DNA from: an uncultured Pelagibacteraceae bacterium | GTDB taxonomy: Bacteria > Pseudomonadota > Alphaproteobacteria > Pelagibacterales > Pelagibacteraceae | NCBI GenBank assembly: GCA_902603625.1 | Contig: CACKVM010000002.1 | Location: 21,313-85,312, forward strand | Reading direction: 5' to 3' | DNA length: 64,000 nt | Shown: positions 10,138-20,113 of the stretch, one piece after another | How positions within the stretch are numbered: the stretch's first letter is position 1 | Layout: each line of letters begins with the position of its first letter | Translations under genes and position numbers: made by a program | Notes under the pieces: model-generated | Told to the model about the DNA's origin: nothing | The model's database searches: none | The model's input: only the letters and a program-made list of their open reading frames with translations

Positions 10138-11223
10138 ATGGATATAGTTGACAATTTTTCAGAAATATTTTTATCAGTTTGGAATAAAGGCATATTAGGT
10201 GTCGATATATTTCAAATATTAATTGGAATTTTAATCTTTTTAATTTTTCTAATTTTTAGAGGTATTATTAGCAAACTAATTATTAAAAAATTAGAAATAA
10301 TTTCAAAAAAAACTACAAATAAATTAGATGATACATTTGTAAATTCACTCGTTGGGCCTGCAAGATTTTTTCCAATTGTTATTGGTTTTTTTATTGCAAG
10401 TTATTACATGACATTTTCCATAGAAGGTAGAGAAATAGTTGATACAATTAATAGAACATTAATTACAATTCTGATTTTTTGGATTATTCATCAAATTATT
10501 GAGCCGATCTCTTATATTTTAAGCGGCTTAGATAAATTATTAACAAGGGAATTAATTGGTTGGATAATAAAATCATTAAAAATTTTGATTTTTATTTTAG
10601 GTTTGGCAGCTGTTCTTGAACTGTGGGGTATTAAAATTGGACCCATAATTGCTGGACTTGGATTATTTGGAGTTGCTGTTGCATTGGGGGCACAAGATTT
10701 GTTTAAGAATTTAATTTCTGGTATTTTGGTTTTAGTAGAAAAAAGATTCAAAATCGGAGATTGGATACTTGTTGATGGAATTATCGAGGGAATAGTTGAA
10801 AAAATTGGTTTTAGATCGACTACAATTAGAAAATTTGATAAATCCCTAGCAATCATTCCAAATTTTCAATTTGCTGAAAATGCTGTTGTAAATGTTAGTG
10901 AAACTTCAAACTGGTTAATTAGCTGGATTATTACTTTACAATATGACACTACAGTTGACCAATTGAAAACAATTAGAGATCAAATTGAGGATCATATTAA
11001 AAAAAGTGAGGATTTTAACACAAGCGTAGGTGTAGCGGTAAGGGTAGATAAATTTTCTGATAGTTCTATAGACATGTATGTTAGATGTTTTACAAAGTCA
11101 GATAGTTGGAATGAATGGCTTTCAGTAAAAGAAAATCTTGCTATAGCAATTAAAAAGATTGTAGAAAATAATAAAGCATCATTTGCATTCCCAAGCCAAT
11201 CTATTTATGTTGAAAAAAAATGA
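10138..11223 (+). CDS. MscS-type mechanosensitive ion channel family protein
   Basis: 'GLFGVAVALGAQDLFKNLISGILVLVEKRFKIGDWI' and 'VEKIGFRSTTIRKFDKSLAIIPN' MscS signatures. Confidence 0.92.
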   Translation: MDIVDNFSEIFLSVWNKGILGVDIFQILIGILIFLIFLIFRGIISKLIIKKLEIISKKTTNKLDDTFVNSLVGPARFFPIVIGFFIASYYMTFSIEGREIVDTINRTLITILIFWIIHQIIEPISYILSGLDKLLTRELIGWIIKSLKILIFILGLAAVLELWGIKIGPIIAGLGLFGVAVALGAQDLFKNLISGILVLVEKRFKIGDWILVDGIIEGIVEKIGFRSTTIRKFDKSLAIIPNFQFAENAVVNVSETSNWLISWIITLQYDTTVDQLKTIRDQIEDHIKKSEDFNTSVGVAVRVDKFSDSSIDMYVRCFTKSDSWNEWLSVKENLAIAIKKIVENNKASFAFPSQSIYVEKK

Positions 11224-11510
11224 TAGCAATATTTTATTTAGCTCTCCAAATTTTAAAAATTTATTCTTATGTAGTTATAGCAAATGTTATCATCAGTTGG
11301 TTAATTGCATTTAATGTTCTGAATACTCATAATAGATTTGTTTACTCAATTTTAGAACTTACATATAGACTTACAGATCCTATTTTAAATAAAATTAGAA
11401 AATTTTTACCCAATTTAGGATCTTTGGATATTTCACCAATAATACTTCTTTTATTGATTTGGTTTATAGAAATGTGTATGAAACTGTACATTGCGCCAAT
11501 GATTTTTTAA
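11220..11510 (+). CDS. YggT family protein
   Basis: 96 aa, 'VIISWLIAFNVLNTHNRFVYSILELTYRLTDPILNKIRKFLPNLGSLDISPIILLLLI'. Confidence 0.9.
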   Translation: MIAIFYLALQILKIYSYVVIANVIISWLIAFNVLNTHNRFVYSILELTYRLTDPILNKIRKFLPNLGSLDISPIILLLLIWFIEMCMKLYIAPMIF

Positions 11511-11516
11511 AATATT

Positions 11517-12362
11517 ATGATTTTAATTGATGGAAAAAAAGCTGCCGCTGAATTGAGAGAAGAGTTAAAGAAGGAGGTCTCTCAATTAAAAATAAAATAT
11601 AACAAAGTACCAGGATTAACTGTTATTCTTATTGGGGATCTTACTCCAAGTCAAATATATGTAAAAAATAAAGAAAAATCAGCTATAGAAGTGGGATTAA
11701 AATCTGATGTAATCAGATATTCAGACACTGTAGAGGAAAAAACAGTATTAGAAAAAATTAATGAACTCAATAAAGATGAGAGTGTTTCAGGTATTTTAGT
11801 CCAACTTCCTTTACCAAAACATATAGACAAACAAAAAGTTATAGAGGCAATAAATCCTTTAAAGGACGTAGATGGGTTCCATCCTATGAATGTTGGAAAT
11901 CTCTCCTCTGGATATAAAAGCTCGATTCCATGCACACCTTTAGGGTGTTATCTTTTGATTAAAAAAATTGAACCAAATTTGAGTGGAAAGAAAGCTGTTG
12001 TTGTTGGTAGATCAAATTTAAATGGAAAACCGATGACACAACTTCTTTTGAAAGAAAACTGCACTGTAACGATTACTCATTCAAAAACTAAAGATTTAAA
12101 AGCTGAATGTCTTGAAGCTGATATAATTGTTGCAGCAGTTGGTATACCAGAGTTGGTAAGAGGAGATTGGGTTAAAAACGATGCAATAGTAATAGATGTA
12201 GGAATTAATAAAACAGACAAAGGAATAGTGGGTGATGTAAATTTCGATGAAGTTTCAAAAAATGCAAAAGCTCTTACACCAGTTCCGGGTGGTGTAGGAC
12301 CAATGACAATCGCTTGTTTATTAAAAAATACTATAGAGTGTTTCAAAAGATCGCAAGTTTAA
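11517..12362 (+). CDS. folD: bifunctional methylenetetrahydrofolate dehydrogenase/cyclohydrolase
   Basis: 'VILIGDLTPSQIYVKNKEKSA', 'GILVQLPLPKHID', 'PCTPLGCYLLI', 'VVGRSNLNGKPMTQLLL', 'TPVPGGVGPMTIACLLKNT'. Confidence 0.97.
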   Translation: MILIDGKKAAAELREELKKEVSQLKIKYNKVPGLTVILIGDLTPSQIYVKNKEKSAIEVGLKSDVIRYSDTVEEKTVLEKINELNKDESVSGILVQLPLPKHIDKQKVIEAINPLKDVDGFHPMNVGNLSSGYKSSIPCTPLGCYLLIKKIEPNLSGKKAVVVGRSNLNGKPMTQLLLKENCTVTITHSKTKDLKAECLEADIIVAAVGIPELVRGDWVKNDAIVIDVGINKTDKGIVGDVNFDEVSKNAKALTPVPGGVGPMTIACLLKNTIECFKRSQV

Positions 12363-12400
12363 TATTTAAATCTTTTAATTTAATCTGTTAACTTATTGAT

Positions 12401-12604
12401 ATGAAAAAACCTAAGTATCCTTATAGAATTGGTATAATATTTTTATTACTTACTTTTCCTACAATAGGTGCAACGCAGTTAGGTTGGTATTTACATGATA
12501 TGCAAACGGGATTTGATTATGGTATGATAGTAGGGACGATATCTGTGGTATATGCCGCATATCTTTTATATGAAAAAAAATGGAGAGAAGAAGACGAAGA
12601 TTAA
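12401..12604 (+). CDS. small membrane protein, unknown function
   Basis: 67-aa ORF with two hydrophobic segments in a tightly spaced co-directional run. Confidence 0.6.
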   Translation: MKKPKYPYRIGIIFLLLTFPTIGATQLGWYLHDMQTGFDYGMIVGTISVVYAAYLLYEKKWREEDED

Positions 12605-12607
12605 TCT

Positions 12608-12877
12608 ATGGAAAAAATAATTTTTTTTAGTTTAGTAATTCCAATTTTTGCTTTTGTTTTATATCTGGGCGGCAGGGCAATTATGAGTGGTTTCAGTGCT
12701 AAAGAGGCAAATAAATCTCATAAAGATCAGTTAGATAAAGATGATTATGATGCAACCACTATTAACGACAACAACAATTTAAGCGATGAACTTGCAAAAT
12801 TAAATGATTTACGTGAGAAAGGAATTTTAACACAAGAAGAATTTGATAAAGCAAAAAATAAATTACTAAATCAATAA
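12608..12877 (+). CDS. SHOCT-domain small membrane protein
   Basis: C-terminal 'LSDELAKLNDLREKGILTQEEFDKAKNKLL' SHOCT motif; N-terminal TM helix. Confidence 0.8.
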   Translation: MEKIIFFSLVIPIFAFVLYLGGRAIMSGFSAKEANKSHKDQLDKDDYDATTINDNNNLSDELAKLNDLREKGILTQEEFDKAKNKLLNQ

Positions 12878-12879
12878 AA

Positions 12880-13980
12880 TTATTTTTTCATTTTCTCCAT
12901 TATCCATAAGCTATCCCCTCCTAAAAAAAAAATTTTACCATTATCTGGATGGACTTGAATATCTCTTATTCTTCCAATTTTACCTTTAAAAATTATATCC
13001 TCTTTTATATTGGACAAGTCGTCAAAAATTAATTTTCTTAAAGATTGATCTTTCAGAGATGTTACAAGAGCATGCCCATTCCATTCACTAAACTCTTTAC
13101 CTTTATAAATTGTTATGGCACTCGTTGCTATAGATGGGACCCAATATTGTATCGCCTTTGTGAAGCCCGGCTTCCACTTAGGACCGATAGGAATACCTGA
13201 ATAGTTTGTGCCTCCCCAACCTAAAATTTTCCATCCGTAATTTTCACCCTTTTTTACCTCACCAAACCAATCTCCACCCCTTGCTCCATGGTTACTTATG
13301 TAAATTTTTTTATCGAATGGAGATAAAGTTAAACCTTGAGGATTTCTGATACCTATTTGATAAATTTCAGGTAACCAATCTGATTTACCCTGAAATTTTG
13401 GATTATCTTTTGGAATACTTCCATCAATATTTATTCTAATAATACTGCCTGGATGCTTTGTAGGATCTTGTGCAATCATACCTTGACCTCGCTCACCAGC
13501 AGACGCAAATAGATAATTACCTTTAATTGCTAACCTTGATCCAAAATGATAACCAGAATCAATTGGTGGGTTAGCCTGAAAAATATTTTTAAATATTAAA
13601 TTTTTTTTATCAAATTTTGATTTTGCTATTGAAGTACTTGTTTTCCAATCCCCTCTATTTTCGGTATAAGAAACATAGACAAAATTATCTTTAAAAAGAA
13701 TATCTAATAAACCACCCTGCCCGTGCTCTAAAAAGTTAAGATTGTGATTTACCGAAGAAATTTTATTAGTACTCAGATCTATTAATTTAATTTTTCCGCT
13801 TTTTTCAGTAATTAATAATTCTGTATTACTAATAAAAGTAGATCCCCATGGACCCTTTAAATTTACAATCTTTTTAAAAGTTAAATTTCCTGCAAATGAA
13901 TAATTTATGCAAAGTATAAACAAAAATAATGTAACAAATGTTCTTTTCACCTTAAGAAAGTTTTGATCTACCACCATCAA
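12880..13980 (-). CDS. PQQ-dependent sugar dehydrogenase (aldose sugar/sorbosone dehydrogenase-like, secreted)
   Basis: Signal peptide, 'GPWGSTFISNTELLITEKSGKIKLID', 'GHGQGGLLDILF', 'GIRNPQGLTLSPFDKKIYISNHGARGGDW'. Confidence 0.9.
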   Translation of the reverse strand: MMVVDQNFLKVKRTFVTLFLFILCINYSFAGNLTFKKIVNLKGPWGSTFISNTELLITEKSGKIKLIDLSTNKISSVNHNLNFLEHGQGGLLDILFKDNFVYVSYTENRGDWKTSTSIAKSKFDKKNLIFKNIFQANPPIDSGYHFGSRLAIKGNYLFASAGERGQGMIAQDPTKHPGSIIRINIDGSIPKDNPKFQGKSDWLPEIYQIGIRNPQGLTLSPFDKKIYISNHGARGGDWFGEVKKGENYGWKILGWGGTNYSGIPIGPKWKPGFTKAIQYWVPSIATSAITIYKGKEFSEWNGHALVTSLKDQSLRKLIFDDLSNIKEDIIFKGKIGRIRDIQVHPDNGKIFFLGGDSLWIMEKMKK

Positions 13981-14662
13981 CAGCTATGACTTGACCTGTT
14001 ACCCAAGAACTATCATCAGTAATAAGAAATTTAGCAAGAGCGGCAGAATCTTTACCTTGACCTAATCTTTTTAATGGATGAGCTTTAGCTATTCCATCTG
14101 CTAATGCTTTATTTTTTAGCATTGGCTCAGCGATTTTTGAATTAGTCAAACTAGGTGCAATACAGTTTACTCTAATATTAGGAGCGAATTCTGCAGCCAA
14201 AGAAACTGTCAAACCTTCCACCGCAGCTTTTGTTGATGCAATTATAGCATGGTTTGTAAAACCTCTTTGAGCAGCAACTGTAGAAAATAGAACTACTGAA
14301 CCTTTATTTTTTTTTAAACTATCCTGATAGTTCTTAATAACTTCGACTGCTGAATATAGATTTAATTTCATACATTTGTTAAAATCTTGCTCATTAACCA
14401 TTCTTAAAGGCTTTAAATCTATTGAACCTACACAATATGCAATACCTTTTATATCTGAAATATCATTTTTGACCTTTTCTACAAATCCATCTTGTAAAAC
14501 ATCAACTATAGTAAATGCACAACCTAATTTTTCAGAAATAATTTTGGTTTCATTTTCACTTCTACCGACTAAATGAACTGAATTTCCTGAATTTACTAAT
14601 TGTTCGGCTAAACTAGATCCGATTGATCCTGTCGCACCAAAAATAAGATATTTTTCTGACAT
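13952..14662 (-). CDS. short-chain dehydrogenase/reductase
   Basis: 'IFGATGSIGSSLAEQLVNSG' Rossmann motif, 'STVAAQRGFTNHAIIASTKAAVEGLT', 'WVTGQVIAVDGG'. Confidence 0.92.
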   Translation of the reverse strand: MSEKYLIFGATGSIGSSLAEQLVNSGNSVHLVGRSENETKIISEKLGCAFTIVDVLQDGFVEKVKNDISDIKGIAYCVGSIDLKPLRMVNEQDFNKCMKLNLYSAVEVIKNYQDSLKKNKGSVVLFSTVAAQRGFTNHAIIASTKAAVEGLTVSLAAEFAPNIRVNCIAPSLTNSKIAEPMLKNKALADGIAKAHPLKRLGQGKDSAALAKFLITDDSSWVTGQVIAVDGGRSKLS

Positions 14663-14689
14663 AAAAAATTTTATTAGTTATATTTAACT

Positions 14690-16180
14690 ATGAAGTTATT
14701 TTTTATACTGGGCAATCAATTATTTCCATCAAAATACTTAGACCGCTTCAAAAAAGACCACCTATTTTTTATGGCAGAAGATTACCAATTATGTACTTAT
14801 GAAAAACATCATAAACACAAGATTCTTCTCTTTTTATCATCGATGCGTTCACATGCGGAAACCCTTAAAAAAGATAAGTTTAAATTAGAGTATTTTAAAA
14901 TTGAGGGTAAAGAGTTTAAAGATGACTATTTAAAGAAATTAAAAAAAATAATTAATTCAAAAAAAATAAAAGAGATTTCAAGTTTTGAAATTGAGGACAA
15001 ATTTTTTGAAAAAAAAATTGATCAATTCACTAAAAAAGAAAAAATTAAATGGAATATTGTTCAAACTCCAATGTTTTTAAACACAAGAGATGAATTCAAA
15101 CAATATCTATCTAAATCAAAAAAACCTTTTATGGCGACTTTTTATAAAGATGTCAGAAAAAAATCAGGTATATTAATGAGTTCGGATGGAAATCCTATTG
15201 GAGGTAAATGGAGTTTTGATGAAGATAATAGAAACAAGTTACCAAAAAATATTTCTATTCCAAAGTTTCCTAAAATTAATGAAACAAATCATACTAAAAA
15301 TTTAAAACCTATTATTGAAAAATTATTTAAAGATCATCCAGGAACAACCAAAAATTTTTGGTTTGCCACAGAATATAATGATGTGGTCAAATTATTGAAT
15401 TTTTTCATTAAAGAAAAATCTAATTTATTTGGTGATTATGAAGACGCAGTGGATCAAAAAGATAATATCTTATTTCACAGCGCATTAAGTCCTTATATTA
15501 ACCTTGGTTTAATTACACCTGAATTTATTATAAAAAAAGTTTTAGATTTCCATAAGAGTAAAAAAATCAAGTTAAATTCTTTAGAAGGCTATGTTCGTCA
15601 AGTTATAGGATGGAGAGAATTTATGAGAGGAATTTATCAAAGTTACTCAAACGAAATGGAAACTGGAAATTTTTTCAAACAAAATCGTAAAATGAAAAAG
15701 TCATGGTATGATGGAACAACAGGTTTACCTCCATTAGATTATGCAATTAAAAATGCTTTAAATTTTGGATGGTCTCATCACATCGAAAGATTAATGATTT
15801 TATCAAACATCATGAATCTTTGTGAGATCAAACCTACAATTGTTTACAAATGGTTTATGGAAATGTTTGTAGACTCATCTGATTGGGTAATGGTGCCTAA
15901 TGTTTATGGTATGGGATTATTTAGTGACGGAGGAATATTTGCTACGAAACCATATATCTGTGGATCAAGCTACTTTATGAAAATGATGGATTTTAAAAAA
16001 GGTGATTGGTGCAACATAATGGATGGATTGTATTGGAGGTTTATTGATAGAAATAGAAAATTTTTTTTGAAAAACCCTAGGTTATCTATGATGGTAAGAA
16101 TTTTTGATAAAATGAAAAGCGATAGAAAAAAATTAATTCTTCTTGCTGCAGAAAAATTTATTAAGCAAAACACAATTTAG
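14690..16180 (+). CDS. cryptochrome/photolyase family protein, FeS-BCP/PhrB-like
   Basis: '[17 protein letters not shown]...[20 protein letters not shown]', '[18 protein letters not shown]', '[20 protein letters not shown]', '[30 protein letters not shown]' including candidate FeS-ligand cysteines. Confidence 0.92.
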   Translation: MKLFFILGNQLFPSKYLDRFKKDHLFFMAEDYQLCTYEKHHKHKILLFLSSMRSHAETLKKDKFKLEYFKIEGKEFKDDYLKKLKKIINSKKIKEISSFEIEDKFFEKKIDQFTKKEKIKWNIVQTPMFLNTRDEFKQYLSKSKKPFMATFYKDVRKKSGILMSSDGNPIGGKWSFDEDNRNKLPKNISIPKFPKINETNHTKNLKPIIEKLFKDHPGTTKNFWFATEYNDVVKLLNFFIKEKSNLFGDYEDAVDQKDNILFHSALSPYINLGLITPEFIIKKVLDFHKSKKIKLNSLEGYVRQVIGWREFMRGIYQSYSNEMETGNFFKQNRKMKKSWYDGTTGLPPLDYAIKNALNFGWSHHIERLMILSNIMNLCEIKPTIVYKWFMEMFVDSSDWVMVPNVYGMGLFSDGGIFATKPYICGSSYFMKMMDFKKGDWCNIMDGLYWRFIDRNRKFFLKNPRLSMMVRIFDKMKSDRKKLILLAAEKFIKQNTI

Positions 16181-16311
16181 TGAAAAAAGAAAATCTTCCC
16201 TTTAAAATCTGTATAGTTTGTAAAAAACCTTTTACTTGGCGAAGAAAATGGAAGTTAAATTGGGAAAGAGTTAAGTATTGCTCAAAGAGATGTTCTAACA
16301 AAAAAATATGA
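16180..16311 (+). CDS. DUF2256-like short Cys4 protein, not in the supplied ORF track
   Basis: GTG start overlapping the upstream TAG (TAGTG); [43 protein letters not shown]; two Cys pairs (CxxC and CxxxC); ATGA overlap with the next ORF. Confidence 0.88.
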   Translation: MKKENLPFKICIVCKKPFTWRRKWKLNWERVKYCSKRCSNKKI

Positions 16312-16835
16312 AACTAGGTAAATACAAATGGAAAAGTAGAGTCTTACTTGTTTCTACACCAAATTATAAAGATAGAATTTATCTAGAGACGAAAAAAATA
16401 TATCAAGATGAAATAAAAAATTTTCATAAAAGATCTGTAAAATTAATTTGTAAAATTAATAAGCAGGAAAAATCTTCTATAAATCTAATTGGTTTTGACG
16501 GAAAATCTAAAAAGATAATGGATAAACTTAATTATAAAATAGTGTTTAAAATCATTGATAAAATGCCACTAAGTAGAAAATCTAGACCTATAAATTTATC
16601 ACTTTATTCAGATTATAATCCTAAAACCACTACTCAAGGTTTGGGATTTAAAAACAGGGAAAAAGCTCTTTACACAATTAAAACCATTAAAAATCGTTCA
16701 TTTAAGTATCAGGTGAATGTCATCGCAACCATGTTGGGTAGAGCAAAGAACCATCCTCACAAAACTAGGGATATGGAGGATGCGATAAAAATATTTAGTG
16801 ATTGGATGAAAAAATATAAAAGTAAAAAAAGATGA
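16308..16835 (+). CDS. 175-aa protein: DUF4174-like N-terminal half plus uncharacterised C-terminal half
   Basis: '[44 protein letters not shown]' resembles DUF4174; C-terminal '[60 protein letters not shown]' is a distinct conserved-looking module. Confidence 0.7.
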   Translation: MKLGKYKWKSRVLLVSTPNYKDRIYLETKKIYQDEIKNFHKRSVKLICKINKQEKSSINLIGFDGKSKKIMDKLNYKIVFKIIDKMPLSRKSRPINLSLYSDYNPKTTTQGLGFKNREKALYTIKTIKNRSFKYQVNVIATMLGRAKNHPHKTRDMEDAIKIFSDWMKKYKSKKR

Positions 16836-18286
16836 ATATTAAAATAAACAAATTTTTAATAAAAATAGTAGTTTTATTTTTTTTATTTACCCCAAATGGT
16901 CTGTATGCTGATTTTTTTGAGGATATTACAAATCAAATTGTTGATAATCCCAAAAGACTTAGTTACGGAGTTTCTGTAACGGACGTAAATCAAGATGGAA
17001 ATTTCGATTTTATAGTCACAGGTTTTGGTTATCTTAATTTAGCTTTATCTTACGAGGACGGAAAATTAATTAATATTGTAAAACAAAAAAAATTTACAGA
17101 TAAGTTTAGAAGAACAATTGGTGTAGCTGCATGCGATATAGATAAAGATGGATACGAAGAAATATATTTTCTTAACACCGACACTTATAGTGGTGCAAAA
17201 AAATATTCAGATAGACTTATAGATCTAGAAAATAATAATTATATAGATTTATTTGAAATCGAAAAAAATCAGAGAGACCTTAATTTAACATCAGGCAGAT
17301 CAGTTGTTTGTGTCGACAGAAAAGGCGATGGAAACTATGGGGTTTATGTTGCTAATTATGGAGGACCAACAAGATTTTACGAATATGATAATGACATAAT
17401 AGTCGATAAATCTGCCCAATTAAATCTTGCAGAGATTACTGGTGGTCGAGCAGTCGTAGCTGGACATATTATTTCTGATAAGATTGATGTGTTTGCAGCT
17501 AATGAGAGAGGAGCAAATTTTCTTTATGAGAATAATAATGGAATTTTTCAAGATGTAGCATTTGACTACAGAATAGATGATGCAATCCAAAATGGGAGAG
17601 GTACAGCTTTATCAGACATATATTATCGAGGTAGATTAGATATTTTGAGTGGTAATTGGCTTGGATACCATAGAGCCTGGGTTTTGGAAAAAAACGAATT
17701 TAAAGATATAGGAAACAAAGATTTTGATAAACCTTCTAGAATAAGAACAATTATTTCAGCAGATTTTGATAACGATGGTTTTGATGAAGTTTTTATGAAC
17801 AATATAGCAGAGCCGAACAAATTATTTCGTATTAAAGATAATGGAAAATTTGAACAGATAACTTTTCAAGTTGGTCTCGAAGCTAGTGGGTATGGAACTG
17901 GAGCAGCAGTTGCAGACATTGATAATGATGGAGTTTTAGAATTGTTAGTTGCTCGTGGTGAAAGTAAAGAACAACCATTAACTTTGTATAAAGCAAAAGT
18001 AAACAAAGAAAATAAATATCTAAGAATTAAACCTTTAAATAAATATGGTGCTCCAGCGAGAGGTGCTACGGTAACATTGATGACTAATAAAAGAAAGCAT
18101 TCCAAAACCATTGATGCAGGATCTGGTTACTTATGTCAAATGGAGCCTGTGGCACATTATGGAATTAGAAAAAATGAAAAAAATTTTAAAGTAGAGATTA
18201 AATGGACTAATGGGTCAAAAGAATTGTTTGATATAAGTGAGTTAAATCAAACAATTACTATAAAGCAAAATGAAAAAAATTTTTAA
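16832..18286 (+). CDS. secreted FG-GAP/VCBS repeat (CRTAC1-like) protein with UnbV/ASPIC-like C-terminus
   Basis: Signal peptide; repeated Ca-binding loops DVNQDGNFDF, DIDKDGYEEI, DFDNDGFDEV, DIDNDGVLEL; C-terminal 'GAPARGATVTL...EPVAHYGIRKNEKNFKVEIKWTNGSKELFDI'. Confidence 0.9.
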   Translation: MNIKINKFLIKIVVLFFLFTPNGLYADFFEDITNQIVDNPKRLSYGVSVTDVNQDGNFDFIVTGFGYLNLALSYEDGKLINIVKQKKFTDKFRRTIGVAACDIDKDGYEEIYFLNTDTYSGAKKYSDRLIDLENNNYIDLFEIEKNQRDLNLTSGRSVVCVDRKGDGNYGVYVANYGGPTRFYEYDNDIIVDKSAQLNLAEITGGRAVVAGHIISDKIDVFAANERGANFLYENNNGIFQDVAFDYRIDDAIQNGRGTALSDIYYRGRLDILSGNWLGYHRAWVLEKNEFKDIGNKDFDKPSRIRTIISADFDNDGFDEVFMNNIAEPNKLFRIKDNGKFEQITFQVGLEASGYGTGAAVADIDNDGVLELLVARGESKEQPLTLYKAKVNKENKYLRIKPLNKYGAPARGATVTLMTNKRKHSKTIDAGSGYLCQMEPVAHYGIRKNEKNFKVEIKWTNGSKELFDISELNQTITIKQNEKNF

Positions 18287-18959
18287 TATATCTTTGATTA
18301 TATTTTTAATATTATTTCAGCTTACATCATTTGCTGGAGAAAAAAATTATCATAAGGAGCTTATTACTGATTGGTCAAGAATATTTCCTGATAAAAATAG
18401 AAATGCAGCAGGACCCAAGTTTTTCAAATATATTATAGGTAAAAAAATCACGTATAAAGATTTTATTGAATTTAATAAATTATACTGCGCAGTTTCTGGA
18501 TCTTTGATTGATCCAAATAGCGACTCAGAATTTTTATTTATTGAAGAAACTAAAACTCAAAAAAAAATTTGTGGAAATTATTATAGATGCTGCGTTCCAT
18601 GTTCATGTGATCTTATGAAGTATTCTGAAACTCAAAAAATGAAGTATGAATTTAAAGATGGCTTTAAAGAATTTTATGTTTTAACAATAAAAAATCCTTG
18701 CAGTAAACAGGATTTTCCAAACAGGGTAAATAAAGATTATTTTTGCGATGGAAAAAAAATTAATAAATCAGAGGTGTATAGTCTTGATGATCGTATAGTT
18801 ATAGGTTTGTTGCATAATGGAAAAAGTTGTGAAAAGGATGAGATAGATTTTGTTAAAAGCCACCAAGTTACTGGTAGTTATTGTGAGCTAAGAAACAATA
18901 CACCTTTAGAAAATTTAGATGCTGGTATGGGAGATATATTCATTAAACTGGCGAGATAA
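18270..18959 (+). CDS. secreted cysteine-rich protein of unknown function
   Basis: 229 aa, signal peptide, ten Cys after it including 'CGNYYRCCVPCSCDLMKYSE'; start overlaps the upstream FG-GAP gene. Confidence 0.75.
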   Translation: MKKIFNISLIIFLILFQLTSFAGEKNYHKELITDWSRIFPDKNRNAAGPKFFKYIIGKKITYKDFIEFNKLYCAVSGSLIDPNSDSEFLFIEETKTQKKICGNYYRCCVPCSCDLMKYSETQKMKYEFKDGFKEFYVLTIKNPCSKQDFPNRVNKDYFCDGKKINKSEVYSLDDRIVIGLLHNGKSCEKDEIDFVKSHQVTGSYCELRNNTPLENLDAGMGDIFIKLAR

Positions 18960-19033
18960 TTTAAAAAAATTTTTATTTTTTTTACTCAGTAAATTATTGT
19001 TTATAAAATTTAACTCGGTTAAAATATTAACTA

Positions 19034-19753
19034 TTGAACATACTTATTTTACAACATATTAAAATTGAAGATCCAGGTTACATAAAGGATCTAATGTTGG
19101 ATGATGGTTTAAATCTTACAACAGTCGAACTTGATGAAGGTGAGAAAATCCCAACTGATTTAACAAGGTATGATGGAATGTTTTGCATGGGTGGGCCGAT
19201 GGATACTTATATGGAAAAAGAGTATCCCTGGTTGGTTGAAGAAAAAAAAAGAATCAAAGAATTTGTAGTTGATCTAAAAAAACCTTATTTGGGTTTCTGC
19301 TTAGGCTGTCAGTTATTAGGTGAGGTAGTTGGTGGCAAAGTCGTAAAATCAAACCCAGCAGAGATTGGTATAATGGATATAAATTTTACTAATAATAAAA
19401 AAGAAGATAATTTATTTTCAAAATTCCCAAATAATATCAAAAGTTTACAATGGCATTCTTATGAGGTTCAAGGAATTGATAATAATCCTGACATTACTTT
19501 ATTAGCATCATCACCAGTAACTAAATTTCAAATTTTTAAATATCAAGATCACGCTTATGGGATTCAATTTCACATCGAAATTAAAGATTCAACAGTTAAT
19601 GAGTGGGGTTGTGTGCCAGAATACAAAAAAGCTCTTGAAGATCAACTTGGAGATGGTGCTTTAGAGAAATTTGATCAATCTGCTAAAGATAATATGAAAG
19701 ATATGAATAATTATTCAAAAATTTTATATAACAATTTCAAAAAACTCTTATGA
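19034..19753 (+). CDS. class I glutamine amidotransferase (GMP synthase-like)
   Basis: 'MFCMGGPMDTYMEKEYPWLVEEK', 'KPYLGFCLGCQLLGEVVGGKV', 'AYGIQFHIEI' catalytic triad motifs; TTG start. Confidence 0.93.
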   Translation: MNILILQHIKIEDPGYIKDLMLDDGLNLTTVELDEGEKIPTDLTRYDGMFCMGGPMDTYMEKEYPWLVEEKKRIKEFVVDLKKPYLGFCLGCQLLGEVVGGKVVKSNPAEIGIMDINFTNNKKEDNLFSKFPNNIKSLQWHSYEVQGIDNNPDITLLASSPVTKFQIFKYQDHAYGIQFHIEIKDSTVNEWGCVPEYKKALEDQLGDGALEKFDQSAKDNMKDMNNYSKILYNNFKKLL

Positions 19754-19899
19754 GTAAAAAAAGAAAAAAATTGAAAAAGAAAAATCCAATAGCGAAATTA
19801 TTAAGTTCACCAATGTTAAGAAATAAAATAGTAAAAAATAAAAAAAAAATCTATAATAGAAAAAATTCAAGTTGGAAAGTGAGTAAAGAATATGAATAA
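19750..19899 (+). CDS. 49-aa highly basic small protein, not in the supplied ORF track
   Basis: MSKKRKKLKKKNPIAKLLSSPMLRNKIVKNKKKIYNRKNSSWKVSKEYE*; ATGA overlap with upstream stop, 8-bp overlap with downstream start. Confidence 0.65.
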   Translation: MSKKRKKLKKKNPIAKLLSSPMLRNKIVKNKKKIYNRKNSSWKVSKEYE

Positions 19900-20113
19900 T
19901 AAAATTTTTGAATGGGCAGGGGTGATTACCGCAATATTATACTCATTATTTGTAGCTATGAATATCGGAATCGAATTTTTTGGTTTTTGTTTGTTACTTA
20001 TATCTGCAATCTTAATTGGAATCTGGGCTTACAGGGGTGGTCATAGAGGAATATTGTTTTTACAATTCTTTTATGCAACAGCTGGAATTATAGGAATGTT
20101 TAGGTGGTTTTAA
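19892..20113 (+). CDS. small integral membrane protein
   Basis: 73 aa, 'EWAGVITAILYSLFVAMNIGIEFFGFCLLLISAILIGIWAYRGGHRGILFLQFFYATAGIIGMFRWF'. Confidence 0.75.
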   Translation: MNNKIFEWAGVITAILYSLFVAMNIGIEFFGFCLLLISAILIGIWAYRGGHRGILFLQFFYATAGIIGMFRWF

